A DNA stretch of 64,000 nt from Diaporthe sp. PMI_573. Its lineage: Eukaryota; Ascomycota; Sordariomycetes; Diaporthales; Diaporthaceae. Positions 1 through 11,721 of the stretch are shown here, piece after piece. The notes under the pieces are model-generated. The model had not been told where the DNA came from and made no database searches. It saw only the letters and a list, made by a program, of their open reading frames with translations. The DNA lies in assembly GCA_021399435.1 (NCBI GenBank), contig JAJTUP010000001.1:806001-870000 (forward strand), written 5' to 3'. The position numbers were made by a program, and so were the translations under genes. The first letter of the stretch is position 1; each line of letters opens with the position of its first letter.

Positions 1-676
1 CGCGATGCAATTTCTTGATGGCAACATTGGCTCTCTGATTATCAATTATGCACATGTCAGCAAGCGCTGTGGAGATAAAATGAGTGCAAACTCTGGAAGA
101 TCTCACATGATCTAGATGGGCGGGGTGGATGGTGACCTCGTGTACGTCACCAAACGTGCCTGAGCTTCCCCGATGGCTTGACCATATGAAGGGAAGGACT
201 TGTGGTCTGTGTAGGTCTACTTCCGGATGCCTCTTGTTGAAAACGGGAGCGAGTGTTTTCCACTGATACTCTTTGAAACTCCGTACCGACAGACGGCTCC
301 ATGGATCTCGGTATTTTCCGGTGGAGGAGTAGAAGATACGCTTGTTATCATCCCCAACGATTGGCAAATCGGAATCTTTGAAATTGAGTCGCATGAAATA
401 ATTCATTGCCCGAAAGAGCTTTTGGCCGTCGAAGTCGCAGCAGAGTACAATGACGAATGTCCTCTGGCATTGGCGGGTAATGAAGTCAACAAGTGCTCTG
501 AGTGGTATCTGGTCCACATCTTCGGCCAGTTCATTGGTTATTGTCTCGGGTGTGAGGATTTCCCTGAAACACCCACGAGGCCAGAACTCTTTTCCGGTGT
601 CGAAAGAGCTCTTCTCTAACCTTTCTAGCAAGCGATCAATCAGGTCTTCGCCAGTAGTGTTTGGATCGGAATACAT
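1..676 (-). CDS. Kinase-like protein, N-terminal part, cut by the left edge
   Basis: The minus strand is open from an ATG at 676 to the window edge (225 codons) with no intron needed. After about 140 residues comes L-P-F-I, then a glycine-rich loop (S-S-G-T-F-G-D-V) and, at the very edge, N-V-A-I-K-K-L-H, matching the nucleotide loop and the ATP-anchoring Lys of protein kinases. The catalytic half lies outside the window. The order of an unknown N-terminal domain, an L-P-F-I linker and a kinase domain is shared with the gene that starts divergently near 1141, so the two are probably paralogs. Upstream of 676 the frame has no other ATG before a stop; a TTTCAG just upstream could be an acceptor, so an additional 5' exon is possible. 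The function of the N-terminal domain is unknown to me. Confidence 0.7.
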   Translation of the reverse strand, partial: MYSDPNTTGEDLIDRLLERLEKSSFDTGKEFWPRGCFREILTPETITNELAEDVDQIPLRALVDFITRQCQRTFVIVLCCDFDGQKLFRAMNYFMRLNFKDSDLPIVGDDNKRIFYSSTGKYRDPWSRLSVRSFKEYQWKTLAPVFNKRHPEVDLHRPQVLPFIWSSHRGSSGTFGDVHEVTIHPAHLDHVRSSRVCTHFISTALADMCIIDNQRANVAIKKLHR

Positions 677-1140
677 TCTTCCAGAGTCAGGGCGAACATG
701 CTCCGGCTGAAAAGAGACCACCAACAGGAACAATGACCTATTCTGTGTTATGGACCTAGGGTGGAATTAATAAGTGAAGGAACAGATCCCCCGCCCAGCA
801 GAGCCAGAGCCGCATTGCGCGATGTTAAAATATGGGACCAGTATTCTTCCTTCGGCGCGGGGAAGGAGTGCAGCTCGCTAGCGTCTGTCATGGTTCATGG
901 TGGGTTGCACAACCTTCCGTTCTCTGGGCCATCTGCGGGAACAACTCATCTTGGTGGGCTACCTGGCTAGGTCCCTACCTTTGCTGGCCGCGTATTTACA
1001 GACCCACCCTGCTATCAGTTTGTGTTGCACTTTGTGCGACCAAGTTCGATGCATTGCTATCTAGGCAGCCGGCGTGCCCCCACTACTACTGGCTTTCGCA
1101 TTGGCGGCACCCGACAGCGATCGGAAGTCGTGACGTCCAA
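677..1140. other. Divergent intergenic region between two kinase-like genes
   Basis: About 460 bp separate the starts of two head-to-head kinase-like genes. Small open frames here show no recognisable protein. It presumably holds both promoters; I see no clear element. Confidence 0.4.
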
Positions 1141-2671
1141 ATGTCGCCCGCACCTTCCACATTTGAAATAGAACGGCTTACCGGTGTCCTCTGCCTGCCG
1201 ATGTCTCTCATCATGATAGAGAAGACGAAGTCCATCATCAAGCTCTTGGAGGAGGATGTGAACGACTCCGATCTACCGTTGATCAAAGTCCCCAGGTCAA
1301 ACGGCGAGAACTTGTTTGATCTCAGGGTCAAGAGAGACCCAAATAAGAACCTGAGCTGCTTCCAGAAGAAATGGAACCAGCTAAATATCCGGAACTTCGA
1401 AGAATGGCAGTGGGCGACGTTGCCTGTTGAATTTTCCAGGCCCACAGAAGAGGGAGAGGTGAAGCACGATCGATTCGAGGAGCAGCGAGTCTTGCCGTTC
1501 ATCAAGGACAGTAGGGAGCATAAGCCGCATTTCTCTCGCAGAACAGAGCTCGAGGGCGGATTTGCTAGCGTCTTTCGAGTCGGCATCCACCCGAAGCACC
1601 ATAACTTCCACACATCACAGGACAGAACTGATAACGCATACTTCGCCGTCAAAAGACTTCATTCGCAGAGCGAGGATGCATTCAAAAGGGAGGTTGAGAT
1701 GCTCAATAAATTCAGCAGTAACAGGCATGAGCACCTGATCTCTCTTCTTGCCACATATGAACAATTCGACCGCTTCTTCCTGGTCTTTGACTGGGCAGAG
1801 GCAGACCTGCAGCGGTACTGGAGGAAGGTCAACCATACGCCTTCATTCGATTTGAACACAGTGCTGTGGATGATAAGACAGTGTAAGGGTATCGCGAATG
1901 GTATAATCAAGATCCACGAACATCAGTCCACTTACGCGAAGATCGATTCAAGAAGTCGAGGGGAAAATAAGAATGTTGTATTCGGACATCACGGCGACAT
2001 CAAACCAGAGAATGTCCTCTGGTTCGCCGAACCTGGTGAGGAGGGCAGCAACGTTGGAGGAACACTTAAGTTATCCGACTTTGGTCTGGCCGAGCTCAGT
2101 GTCCATCAGACAATCTCTATGGCACCTAAGAGCAAATGGGGCGTATCGCTCGCCTACCGCGCGCCTGAAGCCGATCTCAAGCAGGGCGCAGCTATCGGTC
2201 GCTCATATGACATCTGGACGCTCGGGTGCCTCTATCTCGAATTCATCACCTGGATGCTCGGGGGAAAGAAACTCCTCGACGAGTTCTTGGAAGCAAGAAA
2301 GGCCCGCGATGCCATGTGGCACGACATCGAGACGCACACATTCTTTGAGTTGAAGATTGACAGCAAGACGGGTGAGAAAATGGCGATTATCAAACCAGCA
2401 GTAAAACAGGTGAGTTCACTCCTCTCGATCCCAAATATCATACAAATTCCTGACGTCAGTCTAGTTCATCCGCGAACTCCATTCTCATCCAAAATGCTCC
2501 CAACTCATCCATAATTTCTTGGATTTGGTGGAGAGTAGTCTGCTGGTTGTAAAGACGAACGATCGACAGCGCATTGACCGCATTAGCATAAAACAGGTCC
2601 ACCAAGAGCTCTCAACCATGCTCAAGAGCTGCGAGAGCTATGACTATGTTATCAGTCCTGTTTCTTTGTAA
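1141..2671 (+). CDS. Serine/threonine protein kinase-like protein
   Basis: Two exons, 1141-2409 and 2465-2671, with a 55-bp intron (GTGAGT donor, CTAG acceptor); 491 residues. The kinase core is complete: glycine loop G-G-F-A-S-V-F, F-A-V-K-R-L anchoring Lys, catalytic loop H-G-D-I-K-P-E-N, L-S-D-F-G, and Y-R-A-P-E followed by D-I-W-T-L-G. An active kinase is therefore expected. The roughly 130 residues before the glycine loop align by eye with the divergent neighbour (shared D-S-D-L-P, E-x-Q-W, L-P-F-I, I-H-P), so the pair are probably paralogs. The start is uncertain: the frame is open from 832, but residues before 1141 do not look like protein, and ATGs at 1201 and 1213 are alternatives. 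Spliced exon 2 ends at a TAA. Substrate and pathway are unknown; similar architectures are frequent and poorly characterised in Pezizomycotina. Confidence 0.82.
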
Positions 2672-3235
2672 CTCTATGGGAGGACACTGGAGTTCAAGAC
2701 TGGCTGGATTGTGTTTGGAAGGCATTCAATTTGTTTTCGTGACTGTGAAATGTAAAAATGCCCCTGTGTTAGAATAGCTTTGTATTATTTTGTCTTTTTC
2801 CCTTTTCTCGCTGGAGGTTCACACACCGTATGTATTGAGAAGTATAGGATATTTGTTGATAATCAATTTGATTCCAAATCACTCTCTCACTCTAGCTAGT
2901 TTGGGCGGTTTGCAGAAGGATGAGGGGGCATCGTTGGTCAGACATCATTGCCGGACCCCTCCTTCGTGCGGCGGAATATTGACCTCTTGGTCACGGGCGG
3001 ATGGTCAGAAGCTACAGAAATACGAACAGACAAATTCTGTAAGCGCCCGAATACATATGTGCCTATGGACCCACGTGTCTACGCAGTGCGGGGCCACTTC
3101 GCTGTGTCGTACACATGCTTGCTTCCAGTGGTTCTTCACCATCGCGAGGTTGCCTATGGGCCTCATCAAACCATCAACTTCATTTTTCGCCAGTATCAGA
3201 ACCTTTATTTCTCTGTCTATCCTAGTAAGATCTAA
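2672..3235. other. Intergenic region, no supported gene
   Basis: About 560 bp between the kinase gene and the FAD oxidase. An open frame at 2790-3335 overlaps the oxidase start in another frame and has no recognisable composition. This is probably the 3' end of one gene and the promoter of the next. Confidence 0.4.
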
Positions 3236-5043
3236 ATGGCAAGCATGGCCAACACCAATTCAGCCGTCGCGGAGCTGCCAACCGTTGGTCAAGCCGCCGT
3301 ACGGGGCATCAGCGACGCCGGCCTCGGGGAGATAATCCATCTCCTTGGCTCAGATGTCTACGAAGCCCGCATCAAGTCTTACTATTCTCTCACTCCACAA
3401 CTACGGCCTTGGGCTATAGTACAACCAAGATCAACAGAGGAGGTGTCCCTGGTCATGAAAGTGGTGACTGCCGTGCCTGAATGCAAGTTTGCTATCCGCA
3501 GGTACGCTGACGATGCCAAACGCTACGACTTGACTCACGATGGAAGAATCTAATCAACGACGCAGTGGGGGGCACATGTCCTGGATTGGAGCCAACAACA
3601 TCAGTTCAGGAATTACAATCGACCTGGGCGAGATGGACAAGACAACTTACAACCCAGGCACCGAGATCGCATCGCTTCAACCTGGTGGGAGGTGGACAGG
3701 TGTATACGCTGTGTTAGAGAAAGGTACATCATCCTTCGTGTGTCCGTGCTTCAAGCTGACACAGAAATGAACAGAGGGAGTCATGGTGGCAGGCGGCCGC
3801 GAGGGACTCGTTGGTGTGGCAGGTCTCCTGCTTGGCGGCGGGGTGAGTGTCCAGGTTTAATCTCACGTCACCTGGGCATGATTGGTTAATGAGAAGTTCA
3901 GATTGCATTCTACAGCTGTCGCGTTGGGTTTGCCTGTGGTAAGCAATTTTTCAAGTCGTTCCATGTTCCATTTGCTACCGGTTTGTGACACAAGTCCGAC
4001 ATTCCAATACTCATGAATGCAATAGATCAAGTTGTCAACTACGAAGTCGTTCTTGCAGATGGACGCATTGTTGAAGCCAATAAGGAACAACACCAAGATC
4101 TCTTCCGTGCCCTCAAAGGCGGTGGGAACAATTTCGGCATCGTCACGCGATTCGACATGGTGACGTTTCCGGCACATGATATTTGGGACGGGGCTATCAT
4201 CCATTCAAAGGATGAGACAGATTCCGTCATTGATGCACTTGTTACCCTCACCGAGAACCTCGACGTGGCCGAAAACCCGGATGCGCATTACTTGGGTATC
4301 TGGGCTCATTCTCCTCAGATGCCAGACGTTTTCATCACCAGCCTCTTAACACACCTGGATGGAGAACCAGATAGGAAGTCGACGGAAAAGTTCATGAATG
4401 TCCCAGGGCAAAATAACTTGGCAAAAACATCGGTGGCCGCCAAGGTTGCTGGGTTTACTTTGCCTTCAAACAGGTAGTGAGTTCATGTCTGACTGCCACG
4501 TTTATAAACTGTTGACAGACTGACTTCTGTCTCCTTAGTGACATATGGCTCTCGTACACATTCAGAAATGACGCGAGAATTGCAAAGAAATGCACCGATG
4601 TGCATGGTGACTTGGTCGACCATATCCAGACACATCACATTCCCAGCGGAGACTATATCGCATACAGCATTCTACAGCCATTCCCCCGTTGCTTCGCCCG
4701 CCACTCTCACGCACGGGGAGGCAACATGCTAGGAGTCGATAGAATTCAGGAAAATGCGCTCCTCCTCATCACAGCCATCCAAGTCGAGACATGGCAGTTG
4801 GCACAGGCTATTCTACCGAAATTCAAGGCGGGCTTGGCTGAGATTGAGGCTTACGCGGAATCGCTTGGGGCGGCTATCGAGTTTCGGTACGGTAATTATT
4901 GTGATGGTTCACAGGACCCCTTCGCTACATATGGAGAAGAAAACCTCAAGCACATGAGAGAAGTCTCTCGGAAATATGACCCGCAAGGAGTCTTTCAGTT
5001 TCGAGTTCCTGGTGGGTTCAAGGTTGGTACTGTGAACAAGTAA
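3236..5043 (+). CDS. FAD-linked oxidoreductase (berberine-bridge/VAO type)
   Basis: Six exons: 3236-3501, 3566-3723, 3775-3842, 3902-3938 (only 37 bp), 4026-4473 and 4539-5043, giving 493 residues. Every junction keeps frame and rebuilds family motifs: the first splice creates A-I-R-S-G-G-H, whose His is the usual covalent FAD attachment residue, and the 37-bp exon supplies I-A-F-Y-S-C-R-V-G-F-A-C before D-Q-V-V-N-Y-E-V-V. Then G-G-G-N-N-F-G-I-V-T and a C-terminal Y-D-P-Q-G-V-F-Q (BBE-like end) follow. In bicovalent members a Cys lies just before the second glycine stretch; here that position reads G-V-A-G-L-L-L-G-G-G, so single covalent attachment is likely. I see no secretion signal. Such enzymes oxidise alcohols, amines or polyketide intermediates; the substrate cannot be inferred and no clear pathway partner is adjacent. 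Confidence 0.88.
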
Positions 5044-5724
5044 GGCCAGCGTATTCCTACCATTACGAAACCAATGAAAATCAGGGTTCTTCTTACATAC
5101 ATAGGGAGTTATACCATACCCAAGGAGTGATCATCTTTTCCTGTCACATGTCCTGACCTCATGAAGTACAATGCTAGATGACCTCCACTGTCATGCCAAA
5201 TCTTGATGAACGTGCGGCTCCTCTGCAGCGCCAGGAGAAACTTTCGTTCCAATATTCCACTTATGATACAAATTGCGAATTGAAGTATGGAAGTCTCAAG
5301 ATATTTCTAGATTCTTCTTGGTGGGCCAAAGATCTTGAGAAGTGTACCAAGAGCGGGCGACATTCGTCCGATTAGTAGAACAAGGGAGAGTTCCTAGGCC
5401 TAGGCTAGTGTCAGACATCGCGGAAAAAGACAATCTTCGAAACGCAACCAATGATAACACGTCATGGATGCGTCGAATTGTCTCAAATTCTGCGGGGTCC
5501 AAACAAGAGAGTGAAGAAATTGCCGGTCGGTGGGCCTCCTGCATTCAATCAATGGCTGTGGCCGCCCTACATTAAATATCGACAGGACTAAAAACCGACG
5601 ATCGAGACTGTTTGCTTTGAGAGACTAAATCAAGAAACCTTAAAATCATTTCTGACTCAGTTCATATCAGCGCCAACTCCTATTTCGATCAGCTTGATCG
5701 CTTCATTTGAACTTGACGCTCTTG
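5044..5724. other. Intergenic region, no supported gene
   Basis: About 680 bp. Short overlapping frames occur on both strands (e.g. 5342-5575 plus) but none resembles a known family and no splice model joins them convincingly. Confidence 0.35.
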
Positions 5725-6621
5725 ATGGAGCCTATAGAAGGGAGTCATGGAGTAAATCTCCTCCCCCTTCTCAAATCAGGGCGATTCAGTGACTTGCAGG
5801 TTTCCTGCGAGGGTTACAAGTTCGCCGTTCACAAGTCTATTCTCTGTACCCAGTCTTGTGTTGTCAACGCTGAGTGCGAGGGCGGCTTCGAGGTATGTCC
5901 TGTGCTCCACGGGCTGACTATAGAGCCTGTAATTGCTGAACCTTAGAATGTAGGAATCAAGAACGAATGTCATCAAGGTCGAAGAGTTCAATGTGGATGC
6001 AGTCTATACAATGCTGGAGTTTTTGTACTCTGGAGAGTATTCCGTGGCCCCCAAAACCGACTCAAACATGCTCATTACTGAGAAGGAATCGCGTGTAAGC
6101 CCTCAGGGTAAGTTACGACCACGTATCGCAGTCTTTGGAGTCGATTCTGACCGGTACTAGATGTTGCACTTGTTGACCAGGTTCTGGAGATGAACAAGCC
6201 TTTCGAAACATCTACTGTACCAACTACACGACAATGTCTGTCCTGGCATTTGAATGCAAATGCTATCGGCGATTACTACGATGTTCAGGCGCTTTGCGAG
6301 CTGGCACGATCTAAGGTGAAGAAGGAGCTTGAAGCAAATTGGTCTTCGGAGGAGTTTCTTCACTTACTTGCCGAGGCTTGTACGACTCGGAAGACGGGGG
6401 ACATTGAATTCTTCCGGCTCCTTGGCTACACAGCCGCCCAGCATCAGGAAGACTTAGTTCGCCTTGAGGAACTGAAGGAATTGGACATACCCCCTGCTTT
6501 TTTCATGAGATTTGTTTCATCGTCCATCGAGAGAGTTCAGTCCCTGGAGAAGAAAATCCGAGACCAGGCGATGAAGATCAACCGACCTCCGGTGCGTCGT
6601 GGAGGAATTGGATTCCTATAG
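5725..6621 (+). CDS. BTB/POZ domain protein
   Basis: Three exons, 5725-5892, 5954-6107 and 6161-6621 (260 residues). The N-terminal half is a BTB fold: L-L-K-S-G-R-F-S-D-L-Q-V, then K-F-A-V-H-K-S-I-L, then T-N-V-I-K-V-E-E-F and M-L-E-F-L-Y-S-G-E-Y. The third exon starts with A-N-A-I-G-D-Y-Y-D-V-Q-A-L, the usual continuation in fungal BTB proteins, and ends in a charged helical tail. BTB domains mediate dimerisation and often recruit substrates to cullin-3 ligases; no second known domain is present, so the partner is unknown. The first junction (GAG|GAA) is chosen because it joins the two halves of the BTB motif in frame. The ATG at 5725 is the first in frame; a TTG-led extension upstream was not used. 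Confidence 0.85.
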
Positions 6622-7321
6622 CGTGGGCTTTTAACAGCAGCTGTTCGGAATATCACCTGCGCCGGCACACTCATCTTCTACACTGACAGGAACCGAAACA
6701 CTTACAACTTGCGTTGCTCCAGATATTTGGACGCCACGCCCCACCCTTCCTCTTTCCGCACACAGATAGTGTGTCAAGAGCTGGGAATTTAATTGATTTG
6801 TTAGTTTCTAAACCATGGGGGCGATGCCATGTATGTTTCTGGTTAGAAACTTGGTGCATTTCTTTGAACGTCTGTCGCTTGCCAAACCTGAATATTTTGT
6901 GGGACGAGGACAGCAATCGACCGATGTTTGTATCAAGTATGGCATGGTACGACAGAAAGCATTTGGAACCGAAGCTGTCAACCACCGGGCTTAGCGGATA
7001 GGTATCAATTTCGCCCGGTTCCTACATCAATTTGCATGCGCAAGATCTCATACAAAAGTCCAACCGGTATTTGGAGTGCATTTTGTGCTTCACGAGCCAG
7101 GGCAATATGATACAGGGGTGCCTGATATTGTTCACAAAGATGAGACAGGGTTCCATTCCACAACATTCGTGATGTATCCAGGGTGTCATGTCTCAGACGC
7201 TGACATAACCAATCATACGAAGGTGGCGCAGAGAGATTGCCAGCTTGGGCGGGAGGCGGCACATCACAGTTATTCCGCGGACATGGCAAGTGTTTGGACC
7301 CAATAGGTGGTTGTATTCAAA
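6622..7321. other. Intergenic region, no supported gene
   Basis: About 700 bp between convergent genes. Open frames of 60-104 codons occur on both strands without recognisable domains or codon bias. I see nothing else in it. Confidence 0.35.
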
Positions 7322-7774
7322 CTATATGGTGGTCCAACGAGTAGACTTGGAATCCCGGTATGACCGCTTTGGGTTCAGAGCCATCTGTGCTTCATGATCG
7401 TTATGCTTGATATCTCGTGGGTCCTTTCCAAGTGCGTAGAATCCAGCTCCCATCACACTAGCAGCACCGCCAAAAGCTCTATATGTCGATAACTGTTAGT
7501 CTCTGATCATCCAATGACGTATGTGGACATGAGAATCCAGGAGATGAGAAGGTGGCATGGACTGAACTCCAGGAGCTAGTAGAGATAGGAATCATCATGA
7601 TACGCACAGTGGGACTCCGCCAAGGCCAACTGTGGTGGTATATGCGTAAAATGGCAGGTCTGAGTAGCACCGCTTCGCTGAGGTAGCGCCGTTTGTTGGG
7701 CGACTGAGGACCCTACCAGAGGATGCTGTGACGCGGCGGCTGCAGAGAGAGAGACCAGCTCGGAAGGCAGACAT
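7322..7774 (-). CDS. Small protein with a mitochondrial-type presequence
   Basis: Two exons on the minus strand, 7774-7608 and 7478-7322, joined over a 129-bp intron (GTGCGT donor, CTAAC branch site, ATATAG acceptor) to give 107 residues. The N-terminus is rich in Arg, Ser and Ala and lacks acidic residues (S-A-F-R-A-G-L-S-L-C-S-R-R), typical of a mitochondrial targeting peptide. After the C-Y-S-D-L-P-F-Y segment comes a Gly/Ala-rich stretch (V-G-L-G-G-V-P-L-A-F-G-G-A-A) compatible with one membrane helix, then a hydrophilic tail. I do not recognise the family; a small inner-membrane or respiratory accessory subunit would fit but is only an inference. The splice is supported by the continuity of the glycine-rich segment. 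Confidence 0.68.
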
Positions 7775-9011
7775 TTTGTTGTTTGTTTGGGGTATTATGC
7801 GGAAGGGAGATCGTAATAGATTGATTTCTGGTCGTTGGCGCAGCCAAGATTGTTGTTGAGTTGAGAAGGCGGTGGTAGTGAGGCGAGAGTGAGTTGAGGA
7901 TGGAGAGAGACCGAATCTGGAAAAGGGAGAGGGAATCACGATGGTTGATATAGTTGGAAGCTGTCTCAACTCTCGGCCATTGCTCCAGTGCTGATGGTCT
8001 TATCACCTCCCCATCCACACGATCGATTGACTTTGTGCGATGCTGACGGGCCATCTGGAGTTCCGCTGGCGTAGATGCATTGTAACACCAAGTCGAATCA
8101 GGTATGGGCCGATCCATGTGGTTCTCGACAGTTTGCCTGATCAGTGCGCCAAGGATCATACGTCAACCGAAATGCTTGTTTCACATGCAACATATGACCT
8201 GGTTCTAGGTTCTCGATTCCAGGGTTGTGCAAATGTGGAGGTGTCCGATGCAATAACCCGCGAAGAAAACCCCGACTCTGATTACGGCGCCGCGTCAAGA
8301 CTGCCACGGCCGGCCAATCCAGACTCATACGACCCGTCGCATGCTTTATGGGTGCATCTCCCGATTCAGTTACATGCCGCCTGGCCCGTCCCGTTCCGCT
8401 TGGCATTTCCACTGCCGGGGCCTGGTCAGAGACATTCCGGAACACTGGAACCAGCCCAATAAAATGCAATAAGACGGACCCCTAGATGGGCTGCTGTGTC
8501 TCTTTCCATCGAACCATGGGGATGCACGAGTGGGTCGTGTACCGGACGGCGACACAACCGCTGCACGACGGGACACGTCTCTGCCCACGACAAGACGACA
8601 ACGATTGACGATCTCCACGAGGCTGGCTCTGCTCATTGGCTGACGCGGCGGGACACACAGCCTAGTGCAGAGTTGTGCAATGGCAACCGTGGATGATCGA
8701 GGTTGTGCAACAAGGTGCGGGCAGCTCGCCATGAGAACCTGCCCATAGTGGGACGATGCCCATAAGTTCATGCCTTTGTGCGTATCAGCCTGCGGCTGCA
8801 AGATTGCAGCCAATGAGGGATGGCCTCAGGGAGGAGAGATGGAAGATAGATAGGACGCGATGATTCATCGTTTCTGCTAACATGAGCTAACAAGACCACA
8901 CCCTCAGCCAGGCAGGCTGGCAGGCTGGGCACCACTGACTCGGAGAGACTCTTCAAGTTCGGAAAGAGTTGGCCGATCTCAGTCAAGGTTCACTATCGAG
9001 GAGATCCAAGG
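7775..9011. other. Intergenic region, no supported gene
   Basis: About 1.24 kb upstream of the small mitochondrial-type gene. Just upstream of its start is a purine-rich GA stretch (about 7855-7935). Frames at 8040-8813 on both strands overlap each other and show no domain. Confidence 0.35.
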
Positions 9012-10352
9012 TTATTGAGATGGTCGTGCAGGGCCTTCACTAACTGTGACAGTGACATCCGACGTGACCACGATCCCCCTCTCGTGGTAGCTCTCCTCCT
9101 CGGACTCCTGTCTTCCCGCAGTCGCAAGCGTCGTCAAGCGGATCTCGTCGTCCTCCCTCGGCCTCAGCACCAACTTGCCCTCGATCACCGTCTGTAGACG
9201 CGTCCTGTCAAGTCCCCTGTAGTCGCTCGATCGCGGCCTGTTCGTCCTCTCCGCGTGGTCGCCCGGATTCGCCTTCTCCATCAACCAATAATACAGTGGC
9301 ATGACATTGGCCATGCAGGTCGTGACCACACCGATGGCGGGTTCCACCGACAACCAGAGGCCGACTGGGCCCATGGCCCACGTGTGGTCGTGTGCAAAAG
9401 CAAACAAGATCACGTAGTAGATGCGGATCATGCCGGCAGCACAGGCACTGTGCCAAGCATGGTCAGTTAAACTGTGTGGTCAGTTTCACGTGAGGAGGAC
9501 AGAAAGACGTACAAGATCCCGAGCAGCATGAGTGCACATACAATCAGTTTCTTCCGCGCCGACATGTGTAGCTTTAGCACCATTGGTATAGGCAATGCCA
9601 GCAAAAACACGTCGAGCGAGACGTTGAACACCGAAAACGCGGCAAAGAAGGTGCCCAAGTCGATGCAGGTTCCCTCCGAACGCCCATCGTATCTCGTCCA
9701 AAAGTATTGTAACGGTTGGCAGGCTGCTATGATGACCACTATAAAGGTTGCACCCAAGGCCACAGTGAAGAAGAGGGCCGCATAGGTGCAACGGCGGAAG
9801 AGACTTTGCGCCGTCGAGAAGACCCGTATGTAGAGCAGTATGATCGACAACTTGATGGTCATGGCTGCCAGAGTGTAAACGATGCCCAAAGCGAACAGAT
9901 ACTACACATATGACCAATCAGTTGTCTGTTGTCGGGGTGGATCCTATTGGTCAGTGTATCATTGTAACTAACCAGCGATGTGTCTACCACTTGTTTTGGC
10001 CCCAAAGCCCAGACATGTCTTCCGGCGCCTGCGGCGGACACTGCGTGCGTAATTTTGTCAGCATTGTAAACTTTATTGCTAATCGGGTTGTTGAAAGGAC
10101 AAGAGACGTACTTTCGACAGTGAGAACGCATGTCCCGATCGAAAATACCAGAGCAATGATGATCAAATAGTCGTCCGCCCTCAGGCCGGCATCCTGGACA
10201 AGCCGCGAGCCAAGCCGGAGCAGCACGGAGAGTGTCGCAACGGCAACCAATGCAATGACCCCGATTTCCGTACCCGGCATCTGCACCTCGGAGAGGTCGA
10301 TGCCGGGCGGCGGCTGGCCGAATTGTTCGATGACGGCGGCATCGATTGTCAT
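9012..10352 (-). CDS. Fungal rhodopsin-domain integral membrane protein
   Basis: Four exons on the minus strand: 10352-10112, 10040-9973, 9901-9513 and 9447-9012 (377 residues). The layout is that of the fungal rhodopsin/PTH11-like family with seven predicted membrane helices: helix 1 (I-G-V-I-A-L-V-A-V-A), a D-D-Y-L-I-I-I-A-L motif, G-A-G-R-H-V-W-A-L before helix 3, T-I-K-L-S-I-I-L-L-Y-I-R-V-F, then A-C-Q-P-L-Q-Y-F-W, the acidic-free L-P-I-P-M-V-L-K-L loop and a hydrophilic C-tail of about 80 residues. Each splice restores these motifs in frame. The frame extends upstream to an ATG at 10457 encoding a hydrophobic leader; I prefer 10352 because family members begin shortly before helix 1. Ligand and partner are unknown; members are often surface receptors or sensors. 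Confidence 0.83.
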
Positions 10353-11721
10353 GGCACAGTCATCGGGTGGTTCCAGCAAAGGGGACAATTCGATGGAGAA
10401 AACAAAGACAAGCAACTCCCAAAACGTCAGAAGAGGGAGAGCCCGGGGCACCCACACGGGCGGTCAGGGAATCCCTTTAATGGGATTTTCACGATCACTG
10501 ATCGCCCGGGGCTCACTCCTGCTTTCCTGCTGCGGACCCCGGCAGAACGCCCAGGAACGGCGGTGCATCGCAGCGGAACCCGAATTTGAGGCTCGCCAAC
10601 CAGAGCTGCGAGTGCGAGCGGGCCGGGCGGGTTTGCAAGATCGGCTCTCTGGAGCAGGACAGCCCGGGCGAGTCATGGCAGCGACAAATTTACAGTTGCC
10701 TGGTTCGCTTTGGTGCGATCTATCAGGAACGGGGATCGGAAGACGCAATGCAGGCGAGAAGATCGTTGGGGCTCGATGGGCCGCCGTTTGTGAAATAGAG
10801 TTTCATTGTTGCAGGAGGCCAGCGATATTGGAAGACTTCACGATGGTGCCTCTGCCAGGCTCAGCCTTGAAAGAATGGTGGTTAGGTTACCCCTGGCGGC
10901 CCCTGGTGGGCACGCGGTGCTTCCGCAATCAAGTACCGGCAACAGATTGCGCAAGGTAGGTGTGGGTCTTCCCTGGGAGCATCAGGCAGCTCTGCCGTCA
11001 AACGCAACGCGTTACGAAGAGTGTGGATAGCACAGGTCGCACGGACTATGTTGGGTCCGAGTGGGATCACTTCGGTCGAACTGGATCATCAACCAGGATT
11101 GCGCAGTAGATAAGAGTCCACAAGCATACACGAAGACAGGTACTCAGGGGTGAGTCTCAGTGCGACATATAGCTAATATATTATGGAGATATAAGCCGTC
11201 AAAGTTCTTGATGTCACAAATGTGATATGTGGATGAGAGAGGCTCTGCGCATCTAACGTTTCTCGAAAAGCTTATCTTTGGCTTCTCTACAATAGGATGG
11301 CTTGCCAATCAAAAATAATCTGTCTGGATGTCTTGGCTCTTGACCGAAAGAAGCCGAGCTGGGATACTATTTTTTCTCAGTCCGATTCATGTACAGGGAT
11401 AGCGAGATTGGTCATTCCTCCTCGCCGCTCGGTGCGGACCTACCTATGCAGTCCTTCCGGTCCGGCTCTATTCCCGTCGGATGCCAGCAAGGCGCATATT
11501 CTGGCAGGTAAGCATATTCCCGTATCAAGTCCGTTAAGGGGCTGTATCTCCACTATCACTCGTTCCGTTTCCTAGTTTGCCCTACCATGCCATGTGACGA
11601 AACTGCGATCCCACTCTATGAATTGTGAGAGATGTGATAAGAATAAGTAACATGTCTTGAATACGAACTATGCTGCGCCAACCGCACGCCGACCATATTT
11701 ATCCCAAGGGCCTTCTTGTAA
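10353..11721. other. Intergenic region, no supported gene
   Basis: About 1.37 kb, GC-rich to about 11000 and more AT-rich after. Overlapping frames on both strands (10255-10959 plus, 10464-10748 minus) are low-complexity translations of GC-rich sequence with no motif, so I do not call them. Confidence 0.35.

Noticed and set aside
832..1140. N-terminal extension of the kinase frame to the ATG at 832
   Set aside because: The translation is Trp/Cys/His-rich and unlike its paralog; similarity with the paralog begins only near 1150.
2790..3335. 181-codon frame before the FAD oxidase
   Set aside because: It overlaps the oxidase first exon in another frame and shows no family features.
10255..10959. 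234-codon plus-strand frame
   Set aside because: It overlaps the 5' end of the rhodopsin-domain gene on the opposite strand and has no domain or splice partner.
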